Source of the DNA: 2-02-FULL-48-14 sp041645035
GTDB lineage: Bacteria; Patescibacteriota; Gracilibacteria; UBA1369; 2-02-FULL-48-14
Direction: 5' to 3'
Assembly: GCA_041645035.1 (NCBI GenBank)
Contig: JBAZQU010000012.1
Coordinates: 1-34,964 of the forward strand
DNA: 34,964 nt
The position numbers and the translations under genes are program-made. Below, piece after piece: positions 1 to 10,288 of this stretch. Every line of letters starts with the position of its first letter. The stretch's first letter is position 1. The notes under the pieces were generated by a model. It was not told the origin of the DNA. It saw only the letters and a list, made by a program, of their open reading frames with translations, and searched no databases.

Positions 1-455
1 AAACCGATCAGTTTGAAAGGACGAGCCTTTACTAAACCATTGGAATTTTCAAAAGAAATATCTCCATTCCAAGTAACGGCTCCCATCTCGGTGGCGTCCT
101 CACCCTCCGCGGGGAAATACCCCCATTGCACGCTCAAGTAGAGCTTGTCCGGATAGTCTCCGGATTCAGCCGCTGCGTCAAATTCCTCCACAACATCTAT
201 ACTGAGATCCTCATCGGCCACTTCTTCTTCCTCTACTGTTATTTCACCCCCTTCTACTTTCACTTCACCCTCATCGTCGCTATCTTCGGCCTCCTCAAAA
301 ATAACTTCCTCAAGATCATCCAGAGCACTCTCAACCTCATCCGAAATATCATCCACCTTATCTTCTTCACCTTCCTCATCCTCCGCATAGGCGGGGAAAG
401 AAAATAAGGTGGTTAATAGGACACTAAGCAGTCCCGCGCTCAACAGTTTCCTCAT
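1..455 (-). CDS. Secreted acidic protein, 3' part cut by window edge
   Basis: An open frame runs on the minus strand from an ATG at 455 to the window edge with no stop, about 151 codons. The N-terminus is a classic Sec signal peptide: MRKLL, a hydrophobic stretch of about 14 residues, then a probable cleavage site after PAYA. The mature part opens with a very acidic Glu/Asp-rich stretch of about 70 residues. It then becomes more ordinary, with a YLSVQWGYFP segment followed by polar and aromatic residues that look like the start of a beta-rich domain. No lipobox is present. The family is not recognised; an exported or wall-associated protein is the safe reading. A TATAAT lies about 18 nt upstream of the start. 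The opposite-strand frame at 126-407 is a shadow of this gene. Confidence 0.75.
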   Translation of the reverse strand, partial: MRKLLSAGLLSVLLTTLFSFPAYAEDEEGEEDKVDDISDEVESALDDLEEVIFEEAEDSDDEGEVKVEGGEITVEEEEVADEDLSIDVVEEFDAAAESGDYPDKLYLSVQWGYFPAEGEDATEMGAVTWNGDISFENSNGLVKARPFKLIG

Positions 456-472
456 AAAAATAAAGGGTTAAG

Positions 473-478
473 ATTATA
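473..478 (-). promoter_or_regulatory. TATAAT -10 box for the secreted acidic protein
   Basis: A perfect TATAAT on the minus strand ends 17 nt before the ATG at 455. No good -35 box is seen at 16-18 nt spacing. The predicted transcript would have a leader of only about 10 nt and no Shine-Dalgarno motif. Confidence 0.35.
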
Positions 479-544
479 GCTGTCGGAAGTATAGACGGTC
501 TGCCACAAAAAAGCTTACCGAATCCGACTAGACAAAACCACGAT

Positions 545-1075
545 TTACGCTTTTTTCTTTCCTTCCAGGTATTTTTTGTACCCTATTTTTTCCAGTTTTT
601 CGGCGGAAACGAGTACTTTTTCCTGAATTTCAAGCTTAAATTTGGCGAGCTTCTTTGCAACGCCCTCATCAAAAGTTCCAATAATCTGCGCAGCCACAAT
701 TCCGGCATTTTTTGCACCATTCAAAGCAACCGTAGCAACCGGAACACCCGATGGCATTTGCAAAATCGACAAAATCGAATCCCAACCATCAATCGAGTTT
801 GAAGATTTTATTGGCACTCCGATCACAGGCAAAGTGGTCATGGACGCAATCATACCCGGCAAATGAGCGGCACCACCCGCACCTGCAACAATAACTTTAA
901 GGCCACGACTGCGAGCAGAAGTTGCATACTCGGCCATTCGCTTGGGCGTTCTGTGCGCGGAAACAACGCTAACTTCGCACGGAATTCCCATAGTATCCAA
1001 AAACACCGCCGCCTCGGACATAATCGGCAGATCAGAATCAGAACCCATAATAATGCCTACGAGTGGAGTTTTCAT
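545..1075 (-). CDS. purE: N5-carboxyaminoimidazole ribonucleotide mutase PurE
   Basis: Class I PurE converts N5-CAIR to CAIR in de novo purine synthesis, in the cytoplasm. The 176-residue length fits the family (about 160-175). The N-terminal phosphate-binding motif GSDSDLP, the active-site SAHRTP segment, the GAGGAAHLPGM loop and the VPIKSS and LQMPSGVPVAT segments are all in the expected order. The C-terminus carries a short Lys-rich tail (KKYLEGKKKA). It lies 11 bp after purK on the same strand, so the two are very likely one transcription unit, with PurK making the substrate of PurE. The class I type (paired with PurK) rather than the metazoan class II type is supported by this pairing. 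Confidence 0.96.
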   Translation of the reverse strand: MKTPLVGIIMGSDSDLPIMSEAAVFLDTMGIPCEVSVVSAHRTPKRMAEYATSARSRGLKVIVAGAGGAAHLPGMIASMTTLPVIGVPIKSSNSIDGWDSILSILQMPSGVPVATVALNGAKNAGIVAAQIIGTFDEGVAKKLAKFKLEIQEKVLVSAEKLEKIGYKKYLEGKKKA

Positions 1076-1086
1076 GCCGTATTAGG

Positions 1087-2241
1087 TTAAGCAATAACTT
1101 TTAAAGTATCTTCCACCATTTTAGCGCTTTGCATGGCTTTGTCTAAATCTTTATTTAGAACGATTGCGTGACCCATTTTGCGGTAGGGTTTGGTAATCTT
1201 TTTGCCATACAGATGCACGTGCACACCGGGCTCCGCCAGAACCTTATCCATACCGTCGTACTTTGCATTTCCACTAAAGCCGGGTGCGCCCAAAATATTC
1301 ACCAAAACCGCCGGCGAAAGCGTGTCCGTTGAGCCCAGAGGCAAACCAAAAATAGCGCGCAAATGTTGCTCAAACTGAGACGTTTGATTCGCCTCAATGG
1401 TATGGTGACCGCTGTTGTGCGGACGCGGAGCCATTTCGTTGATTAAAACATCGCCGGAATGAGTAACGAACATTTCAACAGCGAGCAGTCCGACGACCTG
1501 AAGCGCTTCCGCGGCCTTTACCGCAAGCTCACTCGCCTTTTTTTCCACTTCTCGCGGGATGCGAGCCGGAGCCGTTTGAAATTCAAGCAAATTAGCCGTG
1601 GGATGAAAAACCATTTCCGTGGAAGGATAGGTCTTGATTTCACCTTTTGTGCTGCGCGCAACAAGCACTGCAATCTCCATCGCATCACCGACAAAATCTT
1701 CCATGACGCAGGGGGCATCAAATACCTCAGTTAAATCTTCCGGCTTGCGTACAATCAACACCCCTCGCCCATCATAACCACCTTTACGTAGTTTCAAAAC
1801 GAAAGGTAACCGGATCGAACCCGCATTCAATAATGCTACCGCATTTTTTCCGCTTTCAAGCAGTTTAAAAGGAGAAGTCGCGAGTCCGTTATCAGCCATA
1901 AATTGTTTCTGCAGGCCTTTATCTTGAATCAACTTTAAAACACGCGAGCTCGGATAAACCGGCACGCCTTCATTCTCCAGCTTTTCCATAGCATCCGTAT
2001 TCACGTGCTCAATTTCAATCGTGAGCATGTCAACCGTCTTACCAAAATTATAAACGCTATCAAAATCCATCAAAGGCCCAACGGTAAATTTTTCCGCAAG
2101 ACGTGCGCAAGGAGCCTCCGGATCTCCATCCAAAACATGGAAAGACACGTTAAAATTCATTCCTGCCTGAATAAGCATGCGACCCAACTGACCTCCACCC
2201 AAAACGCCAAGCTTTAGATCGCCATACAAAGATTTTTCCAT
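1087..2241 (-). CDS. purK: N5-carboxyaminoimidazole ribonucleotide synthase PurK
   Basis: PurK is an ATP-grasp enzyme that makes N5-CAIR from AIR, bicarbonate and ATP. The 384 residues match the family. The N-terminal GVLGGGQLGRML is the pre-ATP-grasp nucleotide-fold signature. The central ATP-grasp region includes FVLKLRKGGYDGRG, and the C-terminal catalytic region includes INEMAPRPHNSGHHT with the expected Glu and Asn metal ligands. It is upstream of purE with 11 bp between them. A hairpin-plus-T-run sits just before its start (2255-2278), so its own promoter must lie very close or inside the end of the preceding gene; none is obvious. Confidence 0.96.
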   Translation of the reverse strand: MEKSLYGDLKLGVLGGGQLGRMLIQAGMNFNVSFHVLDGDPEAPCARLAEKFTVGPLMDFDSVYNFGKTVDMLTIEIEHVNTDAMEKLENEGVPVYPSSRVLKLIQDKGLQKQFMADNGLATSPFKLLESGKNAVALLNAGSIRLPFVLKLRKGGYDGRGVLIVRKPEDLTEVFDAPCVMEDFVGDAMEIAVLVARSTKGEIKTYPSTEMVFHPTANLLEFQTAPARIPREVEKKASELAVKAAEALQVVGLLAVEMFVTHSGDVLINEMAPRPHNSGHHTIEANQTSQFEQHLRAIFGLPLGSTDTLSPAVLVNILGAPGFSGNAKYDGMDKVLAEPGVHVHLYGKKITKPYRKMGHAIVLNKDLDKAMQSAKMVEDTLKVIA

Positions 2242-2254
2242 AATTTTTGCAATT

Positions 2255-2278
2255 TAAAAAAGCGCCACTACAGTAGCG
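2255..2278 (-). terminator. Rho-independent terminator after the 168-aa gene
   Basis: On the minus strand a 6-bp stem CGCTAC/GTGGCG (one G-U pair) with a TGTA loop is followed by CTTTTTTA. It sits 23 bp past the stop of the gene at 2302-2808 and immediately before purK. Confidence 0.6.
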
Positions 2279-2301
2279 AAAACTCCTCTGACAGTCCAGA
2301 G

Positions 2302-2808
2302 TTAACTCCTGCCCGCTGTCACACGCTTGTAGCTTTCCGGGAGATGCCCATTGAGCACAAGAATAAACTCTCGCGCGCCGCCTCGATCGTAATCAACGGT
2401 CTCAAAAATAACTCCCGTCGCCAACATAAATTCTCGAACGGCAACTCCTGTTTTTGCTCCTAAATCGGCGGTTCGGGTCGGCATTTGCTGACTGAACTTC
2501 ACAACCTTATAAGCCTCCCTATCATGAGTGGCATCCGAAGGGACATCTCTAAGTTCGGACCAGCCCAGGGTTTTCAATCGACCTCCCTCTTGCAAACGAG
2601 TAAGCACGGTTTCAACCATGCTTAAACGAGCCTGCCTGCGCCTCTCACCCTCAAGATTGTTGGGCTCTGCCAAAGCTACAGCTACTTGGGCTGGAACCCA
2701 CGTAGCGGCTAAGCGCGCAACGTCTTCACGCGACATCCCTGTAGTTAGAGCTTCCTGAAGCTCAAGGTCTGAATCTTCTGGAAAATTTCTCAACGTTGAG
2801 TCACCCAT
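2302..2808 (-). CDS. Unknown protein, 168 aa
   Basis: I do not recognise this protein. It has no signal peptide or membrane segment. The N-terminal half is helical and polar (LELQEALTTGMSREDVARL, then an Arg-rich RRRQARLSMVETVL helix). The C-terminal part is a compact alternating stretch (REFMLATGVIFETVDYD, then EFILVLNGHLPE) that looks like alpha/beta secondary structure. It is probably cytoplasmic. It has its own promoter (2829-2857) and its own terminator (2255-2278), so it looks monocistronic. The C-terminal pattern loosely recalls that of the unknown protein at 7923-8555, but the similarity is too weak to call homology by eye. The ATG at 2808 sits about 14 nt from the predicted transcription start and has no Shine-Dalgarno motif. 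Confidence 0.7.
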   Translation of the reverse strand: MGDSTLRNFPEDSDLELQEALTTGMSREDVARLAATWVPAQVAVALAEPNNLEGERRRQARLSMVETVLTRLQEGGRLKTLGWSELRDVPSDATHDREAYKVVKFSQQMPTRTADLGAKTGVAVREFMLATGVIFETVDYDRGGAREFILVLNGHLPESYKRVTAGRS

Positions 2809-2828
2809 AGTTTGTTTTAACTTTCGAT

Positions 2829-2857
2829 ATTATAACATGTAATCGCAATTATTACAA
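2829..2857 (-). promoter_or_regulatory. Promoter of the 168-aa gene
   Basis: Minus strand: -35 TTGTAA (2852-2857), a 17-bp spacer, and a perfect -10 TATAAT (2829-2834). The predicted start is about 14 nt before the ATG at 2808. Confidence 0.6.
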
Positions 2858-2870
2858 ATGCTGAATCCTA

Positions 2871-2893
2871 CAATAAAAGCCCCTTTCGGGGCC
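2871..2893 (-). terminator. Terminator of the 16S rRNA transcript
   Basis: Minus strand: GCCCC/GGGGC stem with a GAAA loop, followed by TTTTATTG. It is about 200 nt past the 3' end of the 16S gene and beyond the trailer arm at 2947-2962. It closes the rRNA unit before any 23S gene. Confidence 0.75.
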
Positions 2894-2946
2894 TATTGTT
2901 TCTTCAGTTGAACCGCTGCAGCCTTTCGGCCGCAATGTTGATAATC

Positions 2947-2962
2947 CAGATCTAAAAGAGAG
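2947..2962 (-). other. 16S rRNA trailer arm of processing stalk
   Basis: As RNA this reads CUCUCUUUUAGAUCUG. It pairs with the leader arm at 4700-4715 at 15 of 16 positions (one U-U mismatch). Such complementary arms enclose 16S precursors and are normally cut by RNase III. A second hairpin, CTGGTC-taac-GACCAG, flanked by CTCTCCC and GGGAGAG, lies between this arm and the 16S 3' end, around 3000-3043. Confidence 0.7.
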
Positions 2963-3091
2963 GCAAATGCTAGGGTGAACGTACCTCGCGGTATATTCGC
3001 TCTCCCACTGGTCGTTAGACCAGCCTTAAAAAAGAAGGGAGAGGCGACCTAGGAATGGTTACATGATTCCTTTCGAAATCCTTCGTAACTC

Positions 3092-4556
<1,465 letters not shown>

Positions 4557-4699
4557 CACGACGTGCGAAGCACAAAGTGTCTTATTGAGAAATTGAAGCT
4601 GTCTCCCTGTTGGCCAGGGAGTAGCCTAAAATTTGATTTATTTAGACTCGAAAACAGATACTTAACCTGTTCCGAGTAATTAAAACCTAGAATTTGGGA

Positions 4700-4715
4700 C
4701 TCTCTATTAGATCTG
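4700..4715 (-). other. 16S rRNA leader arm of processing stalk
   Basis: As RNA this reads CAGAUCUAAUAGAGAG and is complementary to the trailer arm at 2947-2962. Between it and the 16S 5' end there is a further leader hairpin CTCCCTG/CAGGGAG (4603-4621). Together they define a normal precursor-rRNA architecture for a 16S gene standing alone. Confidence 0.7.
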
Positions 4716-4773
4716 AACTGTCAAAGGTCAATTGAAGAACGCACGCACCTCTACGAGAGAAATACGCCAGACG

Positions 4774-4801
4774 ATTCTAGCGTGCGCCGAGGTAAAGTCA
4801 A
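4774..4801 (-). promoter_or_regulatory. rRNA promoter
   Basis: Minus strand: -35 TTGACT (4796-4801), a 16-bp GC-rich spacer, and -10 TAGAAT (4774-4779). The predicted start near 4767 gives a leader of about 210 nt before the 16S gene, which contains the processing arm. Confidence 0.65.
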
Positions 4802-4811
4802 TACTATTTTT

Positions 4812-4840
4812 TTGCAGCCTTGCTAAAAAAAAGTTATAAT
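4812..4840 (+). promoter_or_regulatory. Promoter of clpP-alr
   Basis: Plus strand: -35 TTGCAG (4812-4817), a 17-bp spacer, and a perfect -10 TATAAT (4835-4840). Its -35 box is only 10 bp from the -35 box of the divergent rRNA promoter, so the two are back to back. The predicted start near 4847 puts the ATG at 4884 after a leader of about 37 nt. It also excludes the upstream GTG at 4860 as the more likely start. Confidence 0.6.
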
Positions 4841-4883
4841 TCCTCCACCGCGCACGCCAGTGCGTATTAAAAACCATTCCACC

Positions 4884-5557
<674 letters not shown>

Positions 5558-5558
<1 letters not shown>

Positions 5559-6622
5559 TGTTGTTTGGCAGAAGAAAATATCGCAACCTCAATACGCTGC
5601 ATGTGTTTAAAGACGCGCTGAAGCACAATCTTCATGCGTATCAAAAACTCTGCCCGGGGCAAGCCATTTGTCCGGTTTTAAAGTCGAATGCGTACGGACA
5701 CGGGCTCACGCTGGTCGCCAAAGCGCTCGACAACGAAGGCGCTCCGTTTTTTATAGTGGATTCGCTGTACGAAGCCTACGAGCTGAAGAAAGCTCGCATT
5801 AAAACGCCTGTTCTTATTATAGGCGCCTTACATCCGGAAAACACGCACGGTCGCCATTTTCCTTTTCATTTTGCGGTTTTTAACAAAGAAAGTGCGGAAC
5901 TTTTTGCAAAAATGGACGTGCCGGTACATATCAAAATCGAAACCGGTCTCTCGCGCATGGGATTTTCCATGAAGCAATTAAAAGAGAGCCTCCCCTACTT
6001 CAAAAAGATTGGCTTAAACATTGAGGGCATTTACACGCATTTCGCCGATGCGGACAATCCACAAAGTGACGCAAAAACAGAGGAACAAGTGGAGCGTTTT
6101 GAAGAAGCTCTTGCACTGGTTGAAGCAGCAGGCTTCAAGCCCAAATGGATTCACTGCGCCAACAGCGCCGGCGCACTCAAAGTGAAAAATCCCAAATTCA
6201 ACATGGTGCGACTCGGCATTGGCCTCTATGAAGCAACCATGGAACTCGAATCCACTTTAGTCGCCATCGATGAACTGAAAAAAGGAGAAACCGTGGGTTA
6301 TGGCTGTACTTTCACGGCCCCAAAAAACATGCGGGTGGGAGTGATTCCCGTGGGCTATTACGAAGCCATTCCTCGTAGCCTCAGCAATAAAGGTTTTGTG
6401 GAAGTGAATGGCAAGCTCTGCCCCATGCTTGGCCGTGTGAGCATGAACATGTGCACATTCGACTTGGAGGGCGTGGAAGCCAAGCTCTTTGATCCCGTGA
6501 TTGTGTATTCGCGACATGCCGAACAAAAAAACTCGGTACCGGAGCAAAGCCACGCCGCCGGCATGATTCCCTATGAACTTCTCGTGCATATCAGCGAGAG
6601 CGTTGCACGCCGCTTGCAGTGA
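5558..6622 (+). CDS. alr: Alanine racemase
   Basis: This PLP enzyme interconverts L- and D-alanine for peptidoglycan. The length of 354 residues is typical. The PLP lysine is Lys42 in PVLKSNAYGHG. Other landmarks are HIKIETGLSRMG, HCANSAGAL, MVRLGIGLYE and GRVSMNMCTFDL. The catalytic tyrosine segment reads VGYYEAIPR where the family usually has a GYADG(Y/F)PR pattern, so the second-domain loop is somewhat divergent, but the Tyr is present. The start overlaps the clpP stop by one base (TAATG). The 3' end overlaps the end of the convergent folC by 32 bp. Confidence 0.93.
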
Positions 6623-7871
6623 GCGCCTCTTTTGCCTCCGCCGCTAGATAAAGCCCGCCTAAAACCAAAATGAAGGTCTTTTTTGTTGCCATTTTTTGTG
6701 CGAGCTTGAGCGCACCTTCGACATTTCGACTCACGTAAATCTTTTTCTTTTTGCTGAGCACTTTTACGATTTTTTGCGGCGCAACTCCATGATACTTGGC
6801 TTTGGTAACAATGATGACGTCTGAAAGTGTCGAGAGCATTTTTGACATTGCCGCATAAGGTTTGTCGCAAGAACAGCCGAACACCAAAATTCGATCTGAC
6901 TCGGGGAAAATCTCCTCCACCGCTTTCACAATAGCTCTCACCCCGTGAATATTGTGCCCCGCGTCCAAAATAATAGAGGGCTCCTTATGAACGAGTTCCA
7001 GACGAAGCGGCCAATAGGTTTTTTTAAGCCCGTCACGAATATTTTTTTCTGTGATTTTAAAGCCCTGCTGTTTGAGCGCCAACGCAGCCAAAACGGCCAA
7101 AGAAACGTTGCTCAATTGATGCCTTCCTAAAAGCGGCGTAAAAAGTTTCTTAAGATTTTGAAAGTCAAAAGTCTGCCCGGGCAGACTTTGCCCCAAAGGC
7201 TTAATCTGTCGAGGATTCAAAAACAAAAGGTTTGCCGATTTCCCATCAGCCTCGCCCTGAAAAATTCTCTGGAGTTTTTTATCCTGCTCGCCCACAATAA
7301 CCGTGCAATTCGGCTTGATGATGCCGGCCTTTTGATGGGCAATTTTTGCTTTGGTTTTTCCCAGAACCTCCGCGTGCTCCAGGTCAATATTCGTGATCAC
7401 GCCTACCGATTTCTCAATCACGTTCGTAGCGTCGTAACGTCCACCCATCCCAACTTCCAAAACGGCCAAATCGACTTTTTGATCGGCAAAATAAAGGAAC
7501 CCCATAACGGTCAGCGCCTCGAATAAAGCGGGCCGCAGAGCCGGATTTTTCTCCAAAAGAGTTTTGAGTTTTTCTGCGTAAAAAACAAAGTCCCTGTCGG
7601 AAATGTCATGATTATTCACTTTTATCCGTTCGTTGTAGCGGTGCAAATGCGGAGAAGTAAAGAGCCCCACCCGATAACCCGCAGAGCGCACAATGGAAGC
7701 CACCGTGGCCGATGTGGACCCCTTCCCGTTGGTTCCCGTAACATGCACATACCGCAGCTTTCGTTCAGGGTGGCCAAAGAGTTCAAGCATTTCCTCCATT
7801 CGATGAAGCCCCGGCTTCCCGGGAAACTTTCGCAATCCTTCCAAATACTTTACAGCCGCTTGTATTTTCAT
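6591..7871 (-). CDS. folC: Bifunctional folylpolyglutamate/dihydrofolate synthase FolC
   Basis: A Mur-ligase-type enzyme that adds glutamate to folates (and to dihydropteroate in the bifunctional form). The 426 residues match the family. The P-loop GTNGKGST is at residues 46-53, followed by GLFTSPHLHRYNERI, then LEVGMGGRYDATNV and TNIDLEHAEVLG. The C-terminal domain has the ILDAGHNIHG motif. It is transcribed convergently with alr and the two coding ends overlap by 32 bp. Whether it carries out both reactions cannot be told from sequence alone, since no other folate genes are in the window. Confidence 0.94.
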   Translation of the reverse strand: MKIQAAVKYLEGLRKFPGKPGLHRMEEMLELFGHPERKLRYVHVTGTNGKGSTSATVASIVRSAGYRVGLFTSPHLHRYNERIKVNNHDISDRDFVFYAEKLKTLLEKNPALRPALFEALTVMGFLYFADQKVDLAVLEVGMGGRYDATNVIEKSVGVITNIDLEHAEVLGKTKAKIAHQKAGIIKPNCTVIVGEQDKKLQRIFQGEADGKSANLLFLNPRQIKPLGQSLPGQTFDFQNLKKLFTPLLGRHQLSNVSLAVLAALALKQQGFKITEKNIRDGLKKTYWPLRLELVHKEPSIILDAGHNIHGVRAIVKAVEEIFPESDRILVFGCSCDKPYAAMSKMLSTLSDVIIVTKAKYHGVAPQKIVKVLSKKKKIYVSRNVEGALKLAQKMATKKTFILVLGGLYLAAEAKEALTASGVQRSR

Positions 7872-7922
7872 ACCGCCTCATTGAAAAGGAGCATGAAGAG
7901 CTTGGCAAGAAAGAATTCGTGA

Positions 7923-8555
7923 TTAGAGCCTCGCTTCAATAGCAGTAGCCCCTACTTGTCCAGCAACGTCATCCATAACCGCCTCGGGCAACTCAGTCTT
8001 TCCACATGCTCGTGCAGATATTTCATCCGCCTGAGCAAGAGGGATCTGCACACAAAATACAAAGTTCCCTTTGCGATCTGAATCTGAATCAGGAGTCAAA
8101 TCTCCAACTTTCAAGCCCTTTGTCCGCAAAAAATCAACAAAAAGAAGGCCTACACATGCACTTGGAACGCTAAAATTCGCAAAGATAGCGGAAGGACTCC
8201 AATGGTAGTCTAACCGCGCTGCCCATGTCTGGACAACGGCAAGGGGCGCCTCCTCATTGACACTGGCACTCCACTGTGCGGCAAGAGCAAGTACTATCTG
8301 CTCAACACGATCACGCAAAGCGTCCCCAGCGGCTATACCGTCCATGATAGCCTGAACATGTCTACCAACAACCGTACTTAAAGGCGCGCGTTTTAACGCT
8401 TCGTACTGAGCTTCGCGGTAACCTTGTGGAGTTTTCCCTTCTAACCCCAGGAATTCATTGCTTACAGCATTTTCAGGGGGCCCCCATACTGCGCATGCTG
8501 TAGTTTCCTCCGGCGCCTCATCTACGGGGACTTGTGGCTCACCATCTTCTGCCAT
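7923..8555 (-). CDS. Unknown protein, 210 aa
   Basis: Not recognised. There is no signal peptide or clear membrane helix. The first 35 residues are acidic and Pro-rich (EDGEPQVPVDEAPEE) and probably disordered. The middle is helical, and the C-terminal third has alternating strands and helices (VDFLRTKGLKVGDL, then NFVFCVQIPLAQ). The start ATG at 8555 is supported by a well-formed promoter about 21 nt upstream. It ends 51 bp upstream of folC on the same strand, so folC could be co-transcribed. It is one of two unknown cytoplasmic proteins in the window with acidic N-termini and individual promoters (the other is at 2302-2808). Confidence 0.7.
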   Translation of the reverse strand: MAEDGEPQVPVDEAPEETTACAVWGPPENAVSNEFLGLEGKTPQGYREAQYEALKRAPLSTVVGRHVQAIMDGIAAGDALRDRVEQIVLALAAQWSASVNEEAPLAVVQTWAARLDYHWSPSAIFANFSVPSACVGLLFVDFLRTKGLKVGDLTPDSDSDRKGNFVFCVQIPLAQADEISARACGKTELPEAVMDDVAGQVGATAIEARL

Positions 8556-8582
8556 GTGAATAGGGTTAACGGTAAGCGAGTG

Positions 8583-8611
8583 ATATTATTGCATACATAA
8601 GACAAAGTCAA
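8583..8611 (-). promoter_or_regulatory. Promoter of the 210-aa gene
   Basis: Minus strand: -35 TTGACT (8606-8611), a 17-bp spacer, and -10 TAATAT (8583-8588). The predicted leader is about 20 nt. Confidence 0.6.
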
Positions 8612-8657
8612 CAGAATGTAATGGCCTTTAACTCGTAATTTGGATAGAGTACTTCAT

Positions 8658-9239
8658 ATGAAAAAGATTCTTTCTTTTCTCCTCGCCGGCTCCTTGTTTC
8701 TAGCGGCTTGTGGGGGAACCGATACCGCAACAACAACGGGCCAAACGGAGGACTCCGAGCAAGTTTTTTATTTCAACTACAAAACGGCGGAATTTGGGAT
8801 GGATGTGCCGGACGATTGGGAAATTGTGGACTCGTTCACGTCAGAATATCCTGACGATTTGCGTGTAGCCTTCAAGAACAACATTAAGGACAGCATTTTC
8901 ACGGCCAACGTAACCGTGCTGCGCGAAGACAACACCGCAAGTGACACCAGCTACGACCTCGCTCAAAGAAAACTGGCCGACCATGAAGAAACTTTGCTTA
9001 ACTACGCTCTGCTTTCCCAAGAAGTTGTGAATTTGCTGGTAAACGGTGCCGAAAGTAAAACTACGTTGAGCACTTTTGAAGGGAAAAATGACACCGCCGG
9101 ACCTACTCTGGACTTCATGCAAGTCACGTTGACCAAAGGGGATAAGGCCTGGACGGTTACGGCCACTTATCGCAACGGTGAAGACGTCTTCACCGTTGAA
9201 AAAATGGATACCATACTGCGCTCCTTCACCCTAAATTGA
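8658..9239 (+). CDS. Lipoprotein of unknown function
   Basis: A secreted lipoprotein. The ATG at 8658 gives MKKILSFLLAGSLFLAACGG, a textbook signal peptide with the lipobox LAAC. A TTG 18 bp upstream is a less likely start. After a short Thr-rich linker (TATTTGQTEDSEQ) the mature domain contains NYKTAEFGMDVPDDWEIVDS and ends in a DTILRSFTL segment. This pattern recalls PsbP/LpqN-type 'serum-response' folds, in which a small alpha/beta domain begins with a 'gf.. ..P..W' motif; that assignment is inference. It directly precedes lgt, whose product lipidates exactly this class of protein, and the two overlap by one base. Confidence 0.85.
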   Translation: MKKILSFLLAGSLFLAACGGTDTATTTGQTEDSEQVFYFNYKTAEFGMDVPDDWEIVDSFTSEYPDDLRVAFKNNIKDSIFTANVTVLREDNTASDTSYDLAQRKLADHEETLLNYALLSQEVVNLLVNGAESKTTLSTFEGKNDTAGPTLDFMQVTLTKGDKAWTVTATYRNGEDVFTVEKMDTILRSFTLN

Positions 9240-10036
9240 TGATCTGGGATATCAATCCGGTTTTACTCAACCTCGGCCCACTTGAAATCCGTTATTACGG
9301 AGTGTTTTTTGCGCTCGGACTCTATTTGGCCTACACCCTCGCCCGCTTCATGATCACGCTGAAGCGAAGCGGAAGCGCTCATAAAAATTTATCTTTGGAA
9401 ACTTTTGATAAACTCGCGGTTTACTTGATTATTGGGCTGATTGTGGGCGCCCGCCTGGGACACATCGTTTTTTATGAGCTCGACTATTACCTCGCACATC
9501 CGGTGCAAATTATAAAGGTGTGGGAAGGCGGGCTATCCAGTCATGGAGCGGCCATAGGACTGCTTATCGCCTACGCCCTCTTCCTTTGGCGAAATAAAAA
9601 AAATCACCTTTTTGACTACGCAGACATTTTGGTGGTGGCCGTCACACTGCCGGTGAGCCTGATTCGGCTCGGGAATTTTTTCAACAGCGAATTATTGGGC
9701 CGCGAAACGAACGCACCTTGGGGTGTGGTATTCAATCGAGTGGACGACTTCTCCCGACATCCCTCTCAACTTTACGAATTCGGCATGGGCATGATGCTTT
9801 TCGCCATCCTCCTCCCCTTGTGGCTCAAAAAATATAAAACCGCCAAGCCCGGCTTCTTTTTCGGTCTCTTTTTTGTGCTCTATTTTGCCATGCGCTTCGT
9901 CGTGGAATTCTTCAAAGACTTCCTGGTCTACGAGGGTTTTTTCGACCTGACCATCGGGCAAATGCTGAGCCTCCCCTTCTTTGCACTCGGCGTAGCAGTA
10001 CTCATCAAAATCCATGCAAAATCCAAGCGCGCGTGA
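9239..10036 (+). CDS. lgt: Prolipoprotein diacylglyceryl transferase Lgt
   Basis: An integral membrane enzyme that moves diacylglyceryl from phosphatidylglycerol to the lipobox cysteine of prolipoproteins. The 265 residues include about seven hydrophobic segments. Signature elements are the GLSSHGAAIG loop with His102, and RLGNFFNSELLGRETN with Arg143, Asn146 and Glu151, which match the conserved Lgt signature. HPSQLYEF and the C-terminal RFVVEFFKD follow. The ATG at 9239 overlaps the TGA of the lipoprotein gene (TGATG), so translation is probably coupled. It is followed convergently by tRNA-Leu. Confidence 0.95.
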   Translation: MIWDINPVLLNLGPLEIRYYGVFFALGLYLAYTLARFMITLKRSGSAHKNLSLETFDKLAVYLIIGLIVGARLGHIVFYELDYYLAHPVQIIKVWEGGLSSHGAAIGLLIAYALFLWRNKKNHLFDYADILVVAVTLPVSLIRLGNFFNSELLGRETNAPWGVVFNRVDDFSRHPSQLYEFGMGMMLFAILLPLWLKKYKTAKPGFFFGLFFVLYFAMRFVVEFFKDFLVYEGFFDLTIGQMLSLPFFALGVAVLIKIHAKSKRA

Positions 10037-10083
10037 GGTTTCAAGCGTTCGTCTTCTTTTTATACGCTGCACTTCGTGCAGTG

Positions 10084-10169
10084 TGGTGCCTGGGGAGGGG
10101 CTCGAACCCTCACGGTCTTGCGACCACAAGATTTTAAGTCTCGCGTGTATACCATTTCACCACCCAGGC
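10084..10169 (-). tRNA. tRNA-Leu (UAA)
   Basis: An 86-nt class II tRNA on the minus strand. The acceptor stem GCCTGGG pairs with CCCAGGC, the anticodon loop contains TAA, there is an extended variable arm (TGGTCGCAAGACC), and the T-arm has GGTTCGAGCCC. The 3' CCA is encoded. It faces lgt, with its 3' end 48 bp from the lgt stop. Confidence 0.95.
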
Positions 10170-10245
10170 GGAAACCGATTTTATTGTAATGAAAATTTCA
10201 AGAATGAGAAGAGACAATTGACTTGACCGGATAGCTTATCGAATG

Positions 10246-10272
10246 GTTTACCATTGACAGTCAACGGTAAAC
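10246..10272 (+). promoter_or_regulatory. 27-bp palindromic operator
   Basis: GTTTACC (10246-10252) and GGTAAAC (10266-10272) enclose TTGAC (10254-10258) and GTCAA (10260-10264). The whole is a 27-bp palindrome that breaks only at one symmetric position pair and the centre. It covers the -35 box of the downstream gene, so a bound repressor would block RNA polymerase. The adjacent gene encodes a winged-helix protein, which makes autoregulation the simplest reading. Confidence 0.7.
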
Positions 10273-10282
10273 TATATACAAT
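10254..10282 (+). promoter_or_regulatory. Promoter of the winged-helix/PRTase gene, possibly leaderless
   Basis: A consensus -35 TTGACA (10254-10259), a 17-bp spacer, and -10 TACAAT (10277-10282). The expected start, about 7 nt past the -10 box, coincides with the A of the ATG at 10289. The mRNA should therefore be leaderless or nearly so. Confidence 0.65.
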
Positions 10283-10288
10283 AAGAAT

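Noticed and set aside
126..407. Plus-strand open frame of 93 aa
   Set aside because: It is the reverse shadow of the signal-peptide protein on the minus strand (1-455), which has a clear signal peptide and upstream TATAAT.
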